Origin: an uncultured Chitinophaga sp.
GTDB taxonomy: Bacteria > Bacteroidota > Bacteroidia > Chitinophagales > Chitinophagaceae
Direction: 5' to 3'
DNA length: 64,000 nt
Assembly: GCF_946479755.1 (NCBI RefSeq)
Contig: NZ_CAMLHC010000002.1
Span: 248,001 to 312,000, forward strand
Positions within the stretch are counted from its first letter, which is position 1. Each line of letters starts with the position of its first letter. The position numbers and the translations under genes were made by a program. The notes below the pieces were generated by a model, which ran no database searches, had not been told where the DNA came from, and was given only the letters and a program-made list of their open reading frames with translations. Positions 44,239 to 52,909 of the stretch are shown in pieces.

Positions 44239-44838
44239 TCAAAGATGATTTTCGAAAAGGGTCAGAAACACCAGCAGGGAGGCGGTGATATCTCCGTGTT
44301 TTTGAAGATAGTCACGGATAAAGTCAGACGCGGCATACAGGTGTTGTTTGACAGCGGATGAGGAGATATGCAGCTGATCGGCGATTTCGTGGGTATTCAA
44401 TCCGTTTTCATGGCTCAGGCGGAACACTTCCTGCCGGCGCCTGGGGAGCTTATTAATAGCGTCTTTGGCCAGTTCATAATATTGTTTGTATTGCAACAGT
44501 TCGCCGGCATCCGCATTCTCAGGGGCGTCTTCCTCTGCCATCATTTTCTGTACCCGCAGCTTTACTTTCGCGCTCCGGAAATAATTGAGCACCTGGTTGC
44601 GCGTGACACGGAACAGGAAACTGCGCATAGAGCGGATTTCTCCCAGCGTTTCCCGTTTCATCCAGATACGGGTGAACACATTCTGCAGGATGTCCTCCGC
44701 GTCTTCCTTTGACCGGATAAAAAGGTAGATATAACGGTATAACTCACCGGCATGCTGCTCATAGAGCAGCACAAAAGACGCTCTGTCGCCCCGGCACAGG
44801 CTCGTCATCATTGCAGCATCATCAGGCAGGTTATTCAT
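44239..44838 (-). CDS. ECF sigma-70 factor (Bacteroidetes SusC-coupled group)
   Basis: 199 residues. Region 2 reads RASFVLLYEQHAGELYRYIYLFIRSKEDAEDILQNVFTRIW across residues about 15-55; region 4 is LPRRRQEVFRLSHENGLNTHEIADQLHISSSAVKQHLYAASDFIRD (about 135-180). No extra domain. With FecR and SusC downstream it forms the standard cell-surface signalling triad, here driving the locus without DUF-independent glycosidases. A promoter of the housekeeping type precedes it. Confidence 0.93.
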   Translation of the reverse strand: MNNLPDDAAMMTSLCRGDRASFVLLYEQHAGELYRYIYLFIRSKEDAEDILQNVFTRIWMKRETLGEIRSMRSFLFRVTRNQVLNYFRSAKVKLRVQKMMAEEDAPENADAGELLQYKQYYELAKDAINKLPRRRQEVFRLSHENGLNTHEIADQLHISSSAVKQHLYAASDFIRDYLQKHGDITASLLVFLTLFENHL

Positions 44839-44875
44839 ATCAGGTCCATGAAATTACATCATCGCTTTGGCAGCT

Positions 44876-44906
44876 TTAAGATAGCTAAATCAGATTAATA
44901 ATCAAA
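44876..44906 (-). promoter_or_regulatory. Possible promoter of the ECF sigma gene
   Basis: Read on the minus strand: TTTG (44906-44903), a 19-base spacer, then TATCTTAA (44883-44876), a partial TAnnTTTG match; the ATG follows 37 bases later. The spacing is ideal but the -7 box is imperfect. Confidence 0.35.
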
Positions 44907-45021
44907 TTCCGGGGGCTAAAGCTCCGGGTGACAATAAAAATGAAAATTCAATCAGCCCCGGTGAAAATTCAGCAGGAATGTTTCCGGTCAGCCGGTTAAC
45001 TTGCCATTAGAATGTTCCGTT

Positions 45022-46182
45022 ATGAAAAAACTACTCCCGGTATTGTTGTTGTTACTGGCCATGCTGCCTGCATGGGCGCAGTTGAAAAGCGAAACTTTTA
45101 TTGCCCGTTATGGCAACCTGGATAATGCGTGGTACCATATCAGTGCCCGTAAAAAAGCTACGGTGGCCTTCCTGGGCGGTTCCATCACCAATATGGAAGG
45201 CTGGCGCGGAAAGGTGGGAGATTATCTTGTCCACACCTATCCGGCTACGGCTTTCACGCTGCTGAATGCGGGTATCCCTTCGCTGGGCAGTCTGCCGCAC
45301 GCTTTCCGCCTGCAGCAGGATGTGCTGGACAAAGGGCCGGTGGACCTGCTTTTTGTGGAGGCGGCGGTCAACGATAAAGTCAATGGCACGCCGGCTGCCG
45401 TGCAGCGCAGGGCACTGGAAGGCATTATCCGGCACGCGCTGAGAACCAACCCGCATATGGATATTGTACTGATGGCTTTTGTGGACGAAGATAAAATGGC
45501 AGACTACCGCGCAGGGAAAATACCGGCAGAAGTAGCGCTGCATGAGGAACTGGCGCGGCGTTATCACCTGCCTTTCATCAACCTGGCCAGGGAGGTGACA
45601 GCCCGTATCGATGCGGGCGAGTTCACCTGGAAAGAGGATTTTAAAGACCTGCATCCGTCGCCGTTTGGGCAGGAAATATATTTTAATACCATTCGTCAGC
45701 TGTTGGACAACGCATTTAAAAAGCCCGCACCACGGAAGGCAGTCGCGGCTACATTGCCGCCGGCGACAGACCCGTTCTGCTACGCCGCAGGCCACTACGT
45801 GAACGTACACACGGCCAATCATCTGCAGGGCTTTGCGGTGGATGAAGCCTGGAAGCCGGCCGACAAGGTGCATACAAGGCCGGGATTCGTGAACGTGCCC
45901 ATGCTGGTATCTGATACGGCAGTGGCTACAATGGAGCTGCGCTTCACCGGCCGCACGGTGGGTGTGGCGCTGCTTTCCGGTCCCGACGCAGGCGTGCTCC
46001 GCTACAGCATAGACGGAAAAGCGGAGCAACAGATAGATACCCGCACCCAATGGAGCCGCAGCCTTTATCTTCCCTGGTACCTGGTACTGGGCGACGGACT
46101 GGCTACGGGCACCCATACACTGAAACTCACTACTACCTCCGGCAGCGTCTGCCGTATTGTGCACTTCCTGGTGAACCGTTGA
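45022..46182 (+). CDS. Secreted SGNH/GDSL-type esterase with C-terminal beta domain
   Basis: 386 residues from the ATG at 45022 (signal peptide MKKLLPVLLLLLAMLPAWA); a TTG at 45001 also opens the frame but is less likely. Block I is FLGGSITN with S54, block III VEAAVNDK with N118, and the catalytic Asp/His pair is D209-x-H211 in DLHPSPFG. The C-terminal 120 residues look like a beta-sandwich (VATMELRFTGRTVGVALLSG, HTLKLTTTSG). It probably removes acetyl or other acyl groups from polysaccharides. Its start is 183 bases from the divergent sigma gene of the SusC/D locus, so it could serve the same glycan. It is followed by a sugar O-acetyltransferase, an interesting opposite activity. Confidence 0.82.
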   Translation: MKKLLPVLLLLLAMLPAWAQLKSETFIARYGNLDNAWYHISARKKATVAFLGGSITNMEGWRGKVGDYLVHTYPATAFTLLNAGIPSLGSLPHAFRLQQDVLDKGPVDLLFVEAAVNDKVNGTPAAVQRRALEGIIRHALRTNPHMDIVLMAFVDEDKMADYRAGKIPAEVALHEELARRYHLPFINLAREVTARIDAGEFTWKEDFKDLHPSPFGQEIYFNTIRQLLDNAFKKPAPRKAVAATLPPATDPFCYAAGHYVNVHTANHLQGFAVDEAWKPADKVHTRPGFVNVPMLVSDTAVATMELRFTGRTVGVALLSGPDAGVLRYSIDGKAEQQIDTRTQWSRSLYLPWYLVLGDGLATGTHTLKLTTTSGSVCRIVHFLVNR

Positions 46183-46216
46183 AAATGCCTATTTTCAGGA
46201 TACCAACGGAAATCAT

Positions 46217-46771
46217 ATGAAAAGCGAAAAAGAAAAGATGATAGCAGGCGAACTGTATGACGCCTCAGATCCACAGCTGCAAGCCGAAAGGACAAGGGCT
46301 AAAAAGCTATTGCACCGGTTGAACGTAACGGAATACCTGGTCACCGACAGCGCCCGGGAAGTGCTTCGCGAACTGATACCGCATACAGCAGGACGCCTGT
46401 ACATAGAACCACCGTTCCATTGTGATTATGGCTATAATATCATTTGTGGAAACCAGGTGTACTTCAATGTCAATTGTGTAGTGCTGGATGTTTGCCCGGT
46501 CACGATCGGCAACAACGTGATGGTAGGACCTGCGGTGCAGATATATACGGCCACGCACCCGCTGGATAAAGTACATCGTCGCAGTGAAGAATATGGTAAG
46601 CCGGTAGTGATCGGGGACGATTGCTGGATCGGCGGTGGCGCCATCATCTGCCCGGGTGTGACCATCGGCAACGGTGCTGTCATTGCCGCAGGAGCAGTAG
46701 TGACGAAAGACGTACCTGAAAATACACTGGTGGCTGGTAATCCTGCGAAAGTGATCAGGAGTATCGCCTGA
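46217..46771 (+). CDS. Hexapeptide-repeat sugar O-acetyltransferase (maltose acetyltransferase family)
   Basis: 184 residues. The N-terminal MKSEKEKMIAGELYDASDPQL is the Maa/NodL cap; the left-handed beta-helix follows with hexapeptide turns (VTIGNNVMVGPAVQIYT, VVIGDDCWIGGGAIICPGVTIGNGAVIAAGAVVTKD is the repeated region at residues about 130-166) and the catalytic His in TATHPL (H115). It would acetylate the 6-OH of a small sugar using acetyl-CoA in the cytoplasm. It is 34 bases after the esterase gene and ended by a terminator hairpin. Confidence 0.87.
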   Translation: MKSEKEKMIAGELYDASDPQLQAERTRAKKLLHRLNVTEYLVTDSAREVLRELIPHTAGRLYIEPPFHCDYGYNIICGNQVYFNVNCVVLDVCPVTIGNNVMVGPAVQIYTATHPLDKVHRRSEEYGKPVVIGDDCWIGGGAIICPGVTIGNGAVIAAGAVVTKDVPENTLVAGNPAKVIRSIA

Positions 46772-46786
46772 TAAGATAACAACGCA

Positions 46787-46811
46787 GAAGCCGCAGCATC
46801 GCTGCGGCTTC
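46787..46811 (+). terminator. Terminator hairpin after the acetyltransferase gene
   Basis: GAAGCCGCAGC (46787-46797) and GCTGCGGCTTC (46801-46811) form an 11-base perfect stem with a three-base loop. Only a weak T-rich tail (CTGTTCTTT) follows. Confidence 0.65.
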
Positions 46812-46907
46812 CTGTTCTTTATGCAATAACAACTATTTGTAGTAATCGAAAACGGCTACTTCGTGTTTGTCAATACACTTTGATGATTCTTATCAAGATG
46901 ACATGGG

Positions 46908-49136
46908 TTATCGGTGGATACCTATCTGTATGTAACTGTCATTTCGCCACTGCAGTTGCACCGGCCCACCTGCATCGGCGATGGTTTCTTCGCTCACCTT
47001 CTTACCTGTACCGTAATTGATTTCTTCAAACGGATTCTGGTTGATGTTGATCACCACCACCAGCCTGCTGCCTTTGGCCAGTTGTTTACTGATCATACGG
47101 GTATTACTAAACGAAATGGTATTGACGCTGCCGGGTGTGAGCAGCTGCCGCTTTTCCAGGCTGGCAGCGTAACTGGCGCGCCCGATAAAATAGGAGAGCT
47201 GGAAGTACTGCCCGTCTGGCGTTTGTTCATACAGGTTGATGCCGATGTCCGCATCTTTTTTATTGGGGATGACCTGCAGCCTGCCCAGGAAAGAGCCGTT
47301 GATGGCTACAGGGGCCGGCAGCGGATCACTGGCGAACACCAGGCCGTTGGCAGTATTGATACTGTTACCGGATAAAGGAGACAGAATATAGTTACCGGTA
47401 AACCTGCCGTTTCTGTCAGACAAGTCGGCCTGTTGCGGGATGAAAACCGTATCGGTCGTTGGTTGGCGCACGAGCCGTTGTGGCGACAGGTACAATGTCA
47501 TGGTATCGTTGTTCATCTGCTGCAGTGATGGCACATGCCTCCACTGGTTAGTGCCCATCACCTGGTAATTGACACGGTCTTTCAGGATGGCCGGTTTGGG
47601 CGCTCCTTTCAGGATATGATCAAACCACTGATAAATCAACTGATGGACGCTGATGCGCGCGACGCTGTCAATCGTATAACCGTTGACGTAAGGGAGCGGC
47701 ACGTGCTGGCAACCCAGGTGGTCATACGGCCCGATGACGAGGTAGTGTTCCGCGTTGGGCCGGTACCGTAAGTGCTCTCTGAAGTAATACATGGCGCCGA
47801 TTTGTGCCCCGTCGAAATAGCCGGTAGTGCTGAGTATGGGAATGTTGATCCTGGCGAAGCCTTCTTTGTAGGTCGTCATATTTTGCCAGTAGGCATCGTA
47901 GTCAGGATGCGCCAGCCACCGGCGGTAGTTTGGATTGGGCGTACCGTCTATACTGTCCAGCGTTTGCCAGGCAGCGCCGCTGTGATACCAGTTGAACTGC
48001 ATATTGCGCCAGCGGCCCCGGTCGTTGTAGGTCACGTTATCCAGGAATTTGTTATTGGTAACATAGGGTATCCACGGATACACGAAACTCATAAACACAT
48101 TGTTTTCTTTGGGAACATCAAAACCGGGGACTACTGCGGCAGACGGTACGATGGTTTTCAGCGCCGGCGGCACGCCGTCTTTAATAGCGGCCCATTGTGT
48201 AAAACCCACGTAACTGCCGCCGTACATGCCGATGCTGCCATTGCACCAGGGCTGACGGCTGATCCAGTCGATCACATCACGGGCGTCGTTGCCGTCATGT
48301 TCGTAAGGCAAGGTTATTCCAGGGCTGAGGCGCTTGCCCCGGGTATTGGCCACTACGCCTATATAACCCTTGTCAGCCGCTTCTTTGGCGATGCAGAGAT
48401 TACCGCCATCGGTATAAATAGTGAAGAAAAAGATCACGGGCAACGGGCCCTCCTGATGCCTGGGCTGCACCACGATCGCCGATACGCTGGCGCCATCGCG
48501 CGTAGGGATCAGCAGGCTGTCCCGGATGTGGTAATGTTGCCGGTTGAACTGCCGCAGTAGAGGCTCCGCCATCGTGGAGATGCGTGGAAGCAGCTGCCAC
48601 GCGGCATAACGGCGGCACAGTTGTATGGCATCCTGCAGTGCAATGCTGTCCTGCCCCTCCAGCTGTGTTAACTGCCGTTGCAGATCTGCGGCAAGGTAGG
48701 CCGTGTCTGCGGTGTACCAGTTGTCGATGTCATACCGGCTGGCGGCGTGCAGGCGTGCCAGTGAAGCCTGGAAAGCCTCTCCAAAGGCTTTTGCCATAGG
48801 CTGCTTACGCTGCAGGGCGTTGATATAAGTCTCGTACTGGATGAACCGCACACGGGCTTTTTCCGCATCGCTTTGTGCATAGGCGGTACGATATTCCAGG
48901 ATGGTCTGCCATGCGGCTTTATATTGCCGGGCTGTCAGCTGCACCATCAGCAACTGCTGCAGATAGCCCCACCTGTCATCGCCGGCGTGGAGCCGTGGCA
49001 GTATCTTTTGCGCCAGCGCCGGCATAGCGGCAGCCAGTATCTTCGGATTCACGGCAGCTTCCCGCGGGAAAGTCAGTGACTGTGCGGCGATGTTCCCGTA
49101 TAGGCATAGCAGTGCCCCCAGGAGAATATTTCTCAT
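46908..49136 (-). CDS. CocE/NonD-family hydrolase (peptidase S15-like acyl esterase/peptidase)
   Basis: 742 residues, ATG at 49136 preferred (MRNILLGALLCLYGNIAAQ signal peptide). An N-terminal helical region of about 190 residues precedes the alpha/beta-hydrolase core: DGASVSAIVVQPRH, VVANTRGKRLS, DVIDWISRQPWCNGSIGMYGGSYVG (nucleophile Ser in GGSYVG, near residue 305), then the His in YDHLGCQH near 490. The C-terminal jelly-roll (about 540-742) is the X-Pro dipeptidyl-peptidase C-domain type. Relatives include glutaryl-7-ACA acylases and cocaine esterase; the substrate here is unknown. It lies 37 bases after a LytTR response-regulator gene on the same strand. Confidence 0.85.
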   Translation of the reverse strand: MRNILLGALLCLYGNIAAQSLTFPREAAVNPKILAAAMPALAQKILPRLHAGDDRWGYLQQLLMVQLTARQYKAAWQTILEYRTAYAQSDAEKARVRFIQYETYINALQRKQPMAKAFGEAFQASLARLHAASRYDIDNWYTADTAYLAADLQRQLTQLEGQDSIALQDAIQLCRRYAAWQLLPRISTMAEPLLRQFNRQHYHIRDSLLIPTRDGASVSAIVVQPRHQEGPLPVIFFFTIYTDGGNLCIAKEAADKGYIGVVANTRGKRLSPGITLPYEHDGNDARDVIDWISRQPWCNGSIGMYGGSYVGFTQWAAIKDGVPPALKTIVPSAAVVPGFDVPKENNVFMSFVYPWIPYVTNNKFLDNVTYNDRGRWRNMQFNWYHSGAAWQTLDSIDGTPNPNYRRWLAHPDYDAYWQNMTTYKEGFARINIPILSTTGYFDGAQIGAMYYFREHLRYRPNAEHYLVIGPYDHLGCQHVPLPYVNGYTIDSVARISVHQLIYQWFDHILKGAPKPAILKDRVNYQVMGTNQWRHVPSLQQMNNDTMTLYLSPQRLVRQPTTDTVFIPQQADLSDRNGRFTGNYILSPLSGNSINTANGLVFASDPLPAPVAINGSFLGRLQVIPNKKDADIGINLYEQTPDGQYFQLSYFIGRASYAASLEKRQLLTPGSVNTISFSNTRMISKQLAKGSRLVVVININQNPFEEINYGTGKKVSEETIADAGGPVQLQWRNDSYIQIGIHR

Positions 49137-49173
49137 GAAAACCATCTTACAAAATATTAAAAGGGAGAAAAGA

Positions 49174-49893
49174 TTACATTTTATTCCATTGTTTGAAACG
49201 CACGCTCTGCCGGCTGGAAACGATGACGGTAGTATCCCCGCGGAGCGTCAGCTGCAGCCGGTCGCCCTCTATCGCTACGATATCCGTAATATAACGGCCA
49301 TGTACCAACTGGTACCGGTTGGCCCGGAAAAAAGAGGCGGGGTCCAGGCGTTCTTCCAGTTGGTTCAGCGACGTTTTAATCAGTGCTTGTTTATCCACTG
49401 AAAAGATGCGGGCGTAGTTGTTGACCGACTCCACCAGGTATATATCATTTTGCCGCAGGAAAAAACACTGGTCGCCATCTTTGATGAACAGCTGTTTGTC
49501 GGGCACCGTACTGCCGGATAGTGCGGCCCGTTCCCGTACTTTGATGCGGTGTTTTTCCATCGCCTGCGCAAACCGCTCCGTGCGGAAAGGTTTCAGCAGG
49601 TAGTCCAGCGCGTTGTTATCGAATGCCTGTACGGCATAGGTGTCGTAAGCAGTGGTAAAAATAACATCGGGCACAGTCGTCAAGCCGGCCAGCAGCTCAA
49701 ATCCACTGGCGCCCGGCATTTGCACGTCGAGGAACAGCAGGCCGGGTTGCAGCTGCTGTATCAATACAAGCGCCTCCTGCACGTTGCGGGCTTCTCCTGC
49801 TACGGTATAGTCGGCGTACGGCTGTAATGCCCGTTTGATCTCTTCGCGGGCGGCCCGTTCATCGTCTACGATCACTACCTGTATTATTTGCAT
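49174..49893 (-). CDS. LytTR-family response regulator
   Basis: 239 residues. The receiver domain has D10-D11, phosphoacceptor D56 in FLDVQMPG, and K102-like KPF in DYLLKPFRTE. A LytTR DNA-binding domain fills residues about 135-239 (QLFIKDGDQCFFLRQNDIYLVES, FFRANRYQLVHGRYI, VSSRQSVRFKQW). Such regulators bind direct repeats near -35 and usually control genes next to them, here probably the CocE gene. The kinase is nine bases upstream. Confidence 0.92.
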   Translation of the reverse strand: MQIIQVVIVDDERAAREEIKRALQPYADYTVAGEARNVQEALVLIQQLQPGLLFLDVQMPGASGFELLAGLTTVPDVIFTTAYDTYAVQAFDNNALDYLLKPFRTERFAQAMEKHRIKVRERAALSGSTVPDKQLFIKDGDQCFFLRQNDIYLVESVNNYARIFSVDKQALIKTSLNQLEERLDPASFFRANRYQLVHGRYITDIVAIEGDRLQLTLRGDTTVIVSSRQSVRFKQWNKM

Positions 49894-49902
49894 ACTGTAT
49901 GT

Positions 49903-50952
49903 TTAATGGATAACGGGAATGGAAATGACCGCCAGTACTTTCCCTTCCGGCAGCGCTGTGATCTCAAAGGACGCCCGTCCGGAAAACTGCAGCTGCAGCC
50001 GTTCCCGCAGATTGCGGATACCTAATCCACCGGCCGCCGTTCCCTGCAATGTGCCCGGGTTTTGTACGGTCAGCAGCATCCAGTCGCCCCCACGGGTGGC
50101 GGTGATAACGATGCTGCCGCCGTCTGGACGGTGCGCGATGCCGTGTTTGATGGCGTTTTCCACCAGTGCCTGCAAACAGAGCGGCGGAACGCCCATACTG
50201 TTCAGCGTAGCATCCGTCCGGATGTCTATCAGTAGCCGTTCTTCAAAACGCAGTTTTTCCAGCTCCAGGTAATCGCTGACCAGCTGCAGCTCTTCCTGCA
50301 ATGTTACCAGTTGATCGGTCCTTTTGTACAGCGCGTTGCGCAGCAGGTCCGAAAGCAGGTCTATCGCCCGGCGCGCCAGCGTTGGATCTTCCAGTACCAG
50401 CGACTTGATATTGTTCAGTGAATTAAAAAAGAAATGCGGATTGAGTTGCGCCGCAAGATTGTCCAGCTGCATTTCCTTCGTCAGCAGCTGCAGCCGTGCG
50501 TTTTCACGGGCAGCTGCGTTTTGTTGCTGCGCATAATGATAGAGATGCCAGGCCAATACCCATACCGCCATGGTGCGGATGCCCGTCATAAAAGGTACGC
50601 GGCTGTTGATTTGCAGGTATTGGATAAATGTTTCGTGGTGATGCCCCCACCAGTAGAACCGCAACGATACTGCCAGCATGAAACCAATAGCGAGTGCGAT
50701 AATAGCCGGTATAATACGCCACAGCAGTGCTTTGGGGCGCAGCAGGTGCCAGCCATGCTGCAGGGCAAACCGGCGGTAGGCGTGTGTCAGCAACAGGTTG
50801 ACGGTGATGTCTGCCACAAAATTGACAGCGGCGAAAGGGTAGCTGAAAGTAGGGCTGCGGACAAAAGCATCTACCTCCCAGTAAAGGGCGGCGATCGTCC
50901 AGCCGGCCAGCTGGCATTGCCAGTAAGGAGATAACGGCGCCTGCTTTTTCAT
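49903..50952 (-). CDS. LytS-type sensor histidine kinase
   Basis: 349 residues from the ATG at 50952; the frame runs on upstream but a basic start MKKQAPLSPYWQCQLAGW fits the family. About four transmembrane helices lie between residues 15 and 140. The His_kinase core has H173 in LNPHFFFNSLNNIKSL, and the ATPase domain shows NAIKHG and GLGIRNLRERLQLQF. No sensor module beyond the membrane helices is present. With the next gene it forms a standard two-component pair. Confidence 0.9.
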   Translation of the reverse strand: MKKQAPLSPYWQCQLAGWTIAALYWEVDAFVRSPTFSYPFAAVNFVADITVNLLLTHAYRRFALQHGWHLLRPKALLWRIIPAIIALAIGFMLAVSLRFYWWGHHHETFIQYLQINSRVPFMTGIRTMAVWVLAWHLYHYAQQQNAAARENARLQLLTKEMQLDNLAAQLNPHFFFNSLNNIKSLVLEDPTLARRAIDLLSDLLRNALYKRTDQLVTLQEELQLVSDYLELEKLRFEERLLIDIRTDATLNSMGVPPLCLQALVENAIKHGIAHRPDGGSIVITATRGGDWMLLTVQNPGTLQGTAAGGLGIRNLRERLQLQFSGRASFEITALPEGKVLAVISIPVIH

Positions 50953-51026
50953 ACCAGGCAAAGTAAACCGTTCCGCCGGACATAAAAAAGTAAAGTACAG
51001 GAGCGCCGGAAAAAGGGGATAGGCGC

Positions 51027-52280
51027 CTATACCGCTGGCTGTTCCTGCGGAGCGTCGTCCTGTCCGGCAAAGCACAGATAGTACTGGAAGTACAACAGCA
51101 CCAGCAGACAGGGCAACGCTTTCAACTGATAGTTCACTGCTATTTTATTGATAAAAGATGGCACAAGGTCTGTAGGACAGAGAGAGGTGACGATCACCAG
51201 CAATCCCAGCAGGACGATGGACAGCGGCTTTTCAGGCAGCATCATCAACCCTACGACGGCGCCGGTAACGGCCATAATATAAGTAGGTGATTCGGTACTT
51301 TGGTTAAACAACACCACCCAGAGCAGGAGGTAGCCACCGAGTATCCAGTGGTATTGCTGCGGCCTGTTTTTCCAGGCGAAATAAAGCGCGGTCGCCAGGC
51401 CGGACAGGGCCAGCGCGGTGACGGTCTTCCCGATGCCGCTACCGGCCTGTGGTGGCAGGTGTAGCATCGCGAGTATCATTCCCCGCACGGAACCATCTTC
51501 CAAAATCACAGGACTGGTGATCAGCTGATACCAGTCGTGATAAGCCCGCAACAGTTCCCCCGGCGACATCACCAACAGCGGCAGCAGCGTGCCTGCTATG
51601 CCGAACAACACGCAGTACGCCAGGTAAGTGAGCTTCCGGTCGTAGAAGAGAAACACGAGACCGGTAATGGCGCCATACCCTTTAATGAAAAAGCAAAGAC
51701 AAGTGAACAGCGCTGCCAGTATCGGTTTACCACGGTCGAGGTTCACCACCGTCAGCAACATCAGCGCTGTCATAATGGGATTCGTCTGTGAAGACTGTAT
51801 CGCATTCAACAGCTCCAATATCAGCAGCCAGCTGATGATGTAACGTTTGTGGGCAGCTACCGGCAACTGGCGCAGGGCGTACAGAAAGAGACCGGCGCTA
51901 CCCATCAGCCACACAAAAAGCCCCAGTGCGACCGGCAAAATAGCCAGCGGGGCAAAGAGTACAGGGAAAGTTGGGTGGTATAAAAAGTAGTCAAAATAGG
52001 TATCGGGATACAGCTGGTACAACGGCATATGATGCAGCATATGGTCCCACGAGCTGCGGAAAATGATAAAGTTATTATACTTCAGGGTCGCCAGCGATTG
52101 GATAAACAATACCAGCGTGCCAATGAAATACAGTACAGTAACGGTCACCGGCCGTTGATACCATAAAGGCTGGCGGTTGGCTGCAGTCAGCGAAATTACA
52201 GGAGTAGGTATGTTATGCTTTGTCACAGAAAATCTATTAACGCTCGTATCATAGACGCGCGTTTCCCGGATACCCCCCAC
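51027..52280 (-). CDS. Polytopic membrane protein, GT87/DUF2029-like glycosyltransferase
   Basis: 417 residues with about ten hydrophobic helices. After a first helix (VTVTVLYFIGTLVLFI) comes the soluble loop with NNFIIFRSSWDHMLHHMPLYQLYPDTYFDYFLYHP, an arrangement like polyprenol-phosphate-sugar glycosyltransferases where an acidic residue before the second helix acts as base (only family-level similarity). HPTFPVLFAPLAILP and NAIQSSQTNPIMTALML fit the GT87/DUF2029 pattern. The start is uncertain: the first ATG at 52280 gives a polar lead, and a GTG before TKHNIPTP is also possible. 74 bases separate it from the downstream kinase gene. Confidence 0.7.
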   Translation of the reverse strand: MGGIRETRVYDTSVNRFSVTKHNIPTPVISLTAANRQPLWYQRPVTVTVLYFIGTLVLFIQSLATLKYNNFIIFRSSWDHMLHHMPLYQLYPDTYFDYFLYHPTFPVLFAPLAILPVALGLFVWLMGSAGLFLYALRQLPVAAHKRYIISWLLILELLNAIQSSQTNPIMTALMLLTVVNLDRGKPILAALFTCLCFFIKGYGAITGLVFLFYDRKLTYLAYCVLFGIAGTLLPLLVMSPGELLRAYHDWYQLITSPVILEDGSVRGMILAMLHLPPQAGSGIGKTVTALALSGLATALYFAWKNRPQQYHWILGGYLLLWVVLFNQSTESPTYIMAVTGAVVGLMMLPEKPLSIVLLGLLVIVTSLCPTDLVPSFINKIAVNYQLKALPCLLVLLYFQYYLCFAGQDDAPQEQPAV

Positions 52281-52398
52281 GGAGTCACTGAGAAAATATC
52301 ACATGGGTTTTAAATTATATGTAAAAATGATGGCGTTGGGTTGCCGGTAACAGCGGGGGTGTATGAATTTATTTTTTGCCATTTACATCGGATTAACA

Positions 52399-52426
52399 TT
52401 TGTAGAAATGTGATAGATTATTTTTG
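52399..52426 (+). promoter_or_regulatory. Promoter candidate for the XRE/ecotin pair
   Basis: TATTTTTG (52419-52426) is an exact -7 match; TTTG at 52399-52402 lies 16 bases upstream, a little short of the common spacing. The leader to the XRE start would be about 120 bases. The 270-base gap before the gene holds no other clear feature. Confidence 0.45.
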
Positions 52427-52553
52427 TCGCACTTATCCTTCCTTTCAGTGGCCCGTAACGCATGTCTAATGCATGCTACCGATTACTGTAAATTTTACCG
52501 GCATTTCACTTTTGAATAAGATAACATTTGAAGATCTGTAAAACAATTCAATT

Positions 52554-52856
52554 ATGGAAAAAAGAAGCCCAATTTTTGACGAAGTCAGTAAAAGGACAAG
52601 TCCTTTTATTAAACGAAAAGTGGCCCTTTCCTTTGCCATCAGTGAACGGATTTTGGACATATTGGAATACCGTGGTATTTCGCAAGCAGAACTAGCCAGA
52701 ATGATGGGAAAATCGGAATCGGAAATCAGCAAGTGGATGAGCGGCGTGCATAACTTTACCAGTGAAACGATTGCCAAAATAGAAGTGGCGCTTGATGAAG
52801 AGATATTAATGACGACACAGGGATACCGGCATAAGCCTGCGAACGTCCGGAAGTAA
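52554..52856 (+). CDS. Small XRE-family helix-turn-helix protein
   Basis: 100 residues. The helix-turn-helix occupies residues about 38-80 (ILEYRGISQAELARMMGKSESEISKWMSG) with a last helix before TSETIAKIEVALDEEIL. The size and Ser-Gln-Ala-Glu-Leu-Ala pattern match HigA-like antitoxins, but no toxin gene is upstream or downstream, so it is an orphan regulator. It starts 53 bases before the ecotin gene, with which it may share a transcript. Confidence 0.8.
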   Translation: MEKRSPIFDEVSKRTSPFIKRKVALSFAISERILDILEYRGISQAELARMMGKSESEISKWMSGVHNFTSETIAKIEVALDEEILMTTQGYRHKPANVRK

Positions 52857-52909
52857 TGCAGCAAACAATTCCGCTTCCCGGCTGTTAACATAACATAAAA
52901 CACTAGTGT

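Noticed and set aside
52281..52553. A HigB-like toxin paired with the XRE protein
   Set aside because: No sense frame of suitable length or toxin-like composition occurs before or after the XRE gene.
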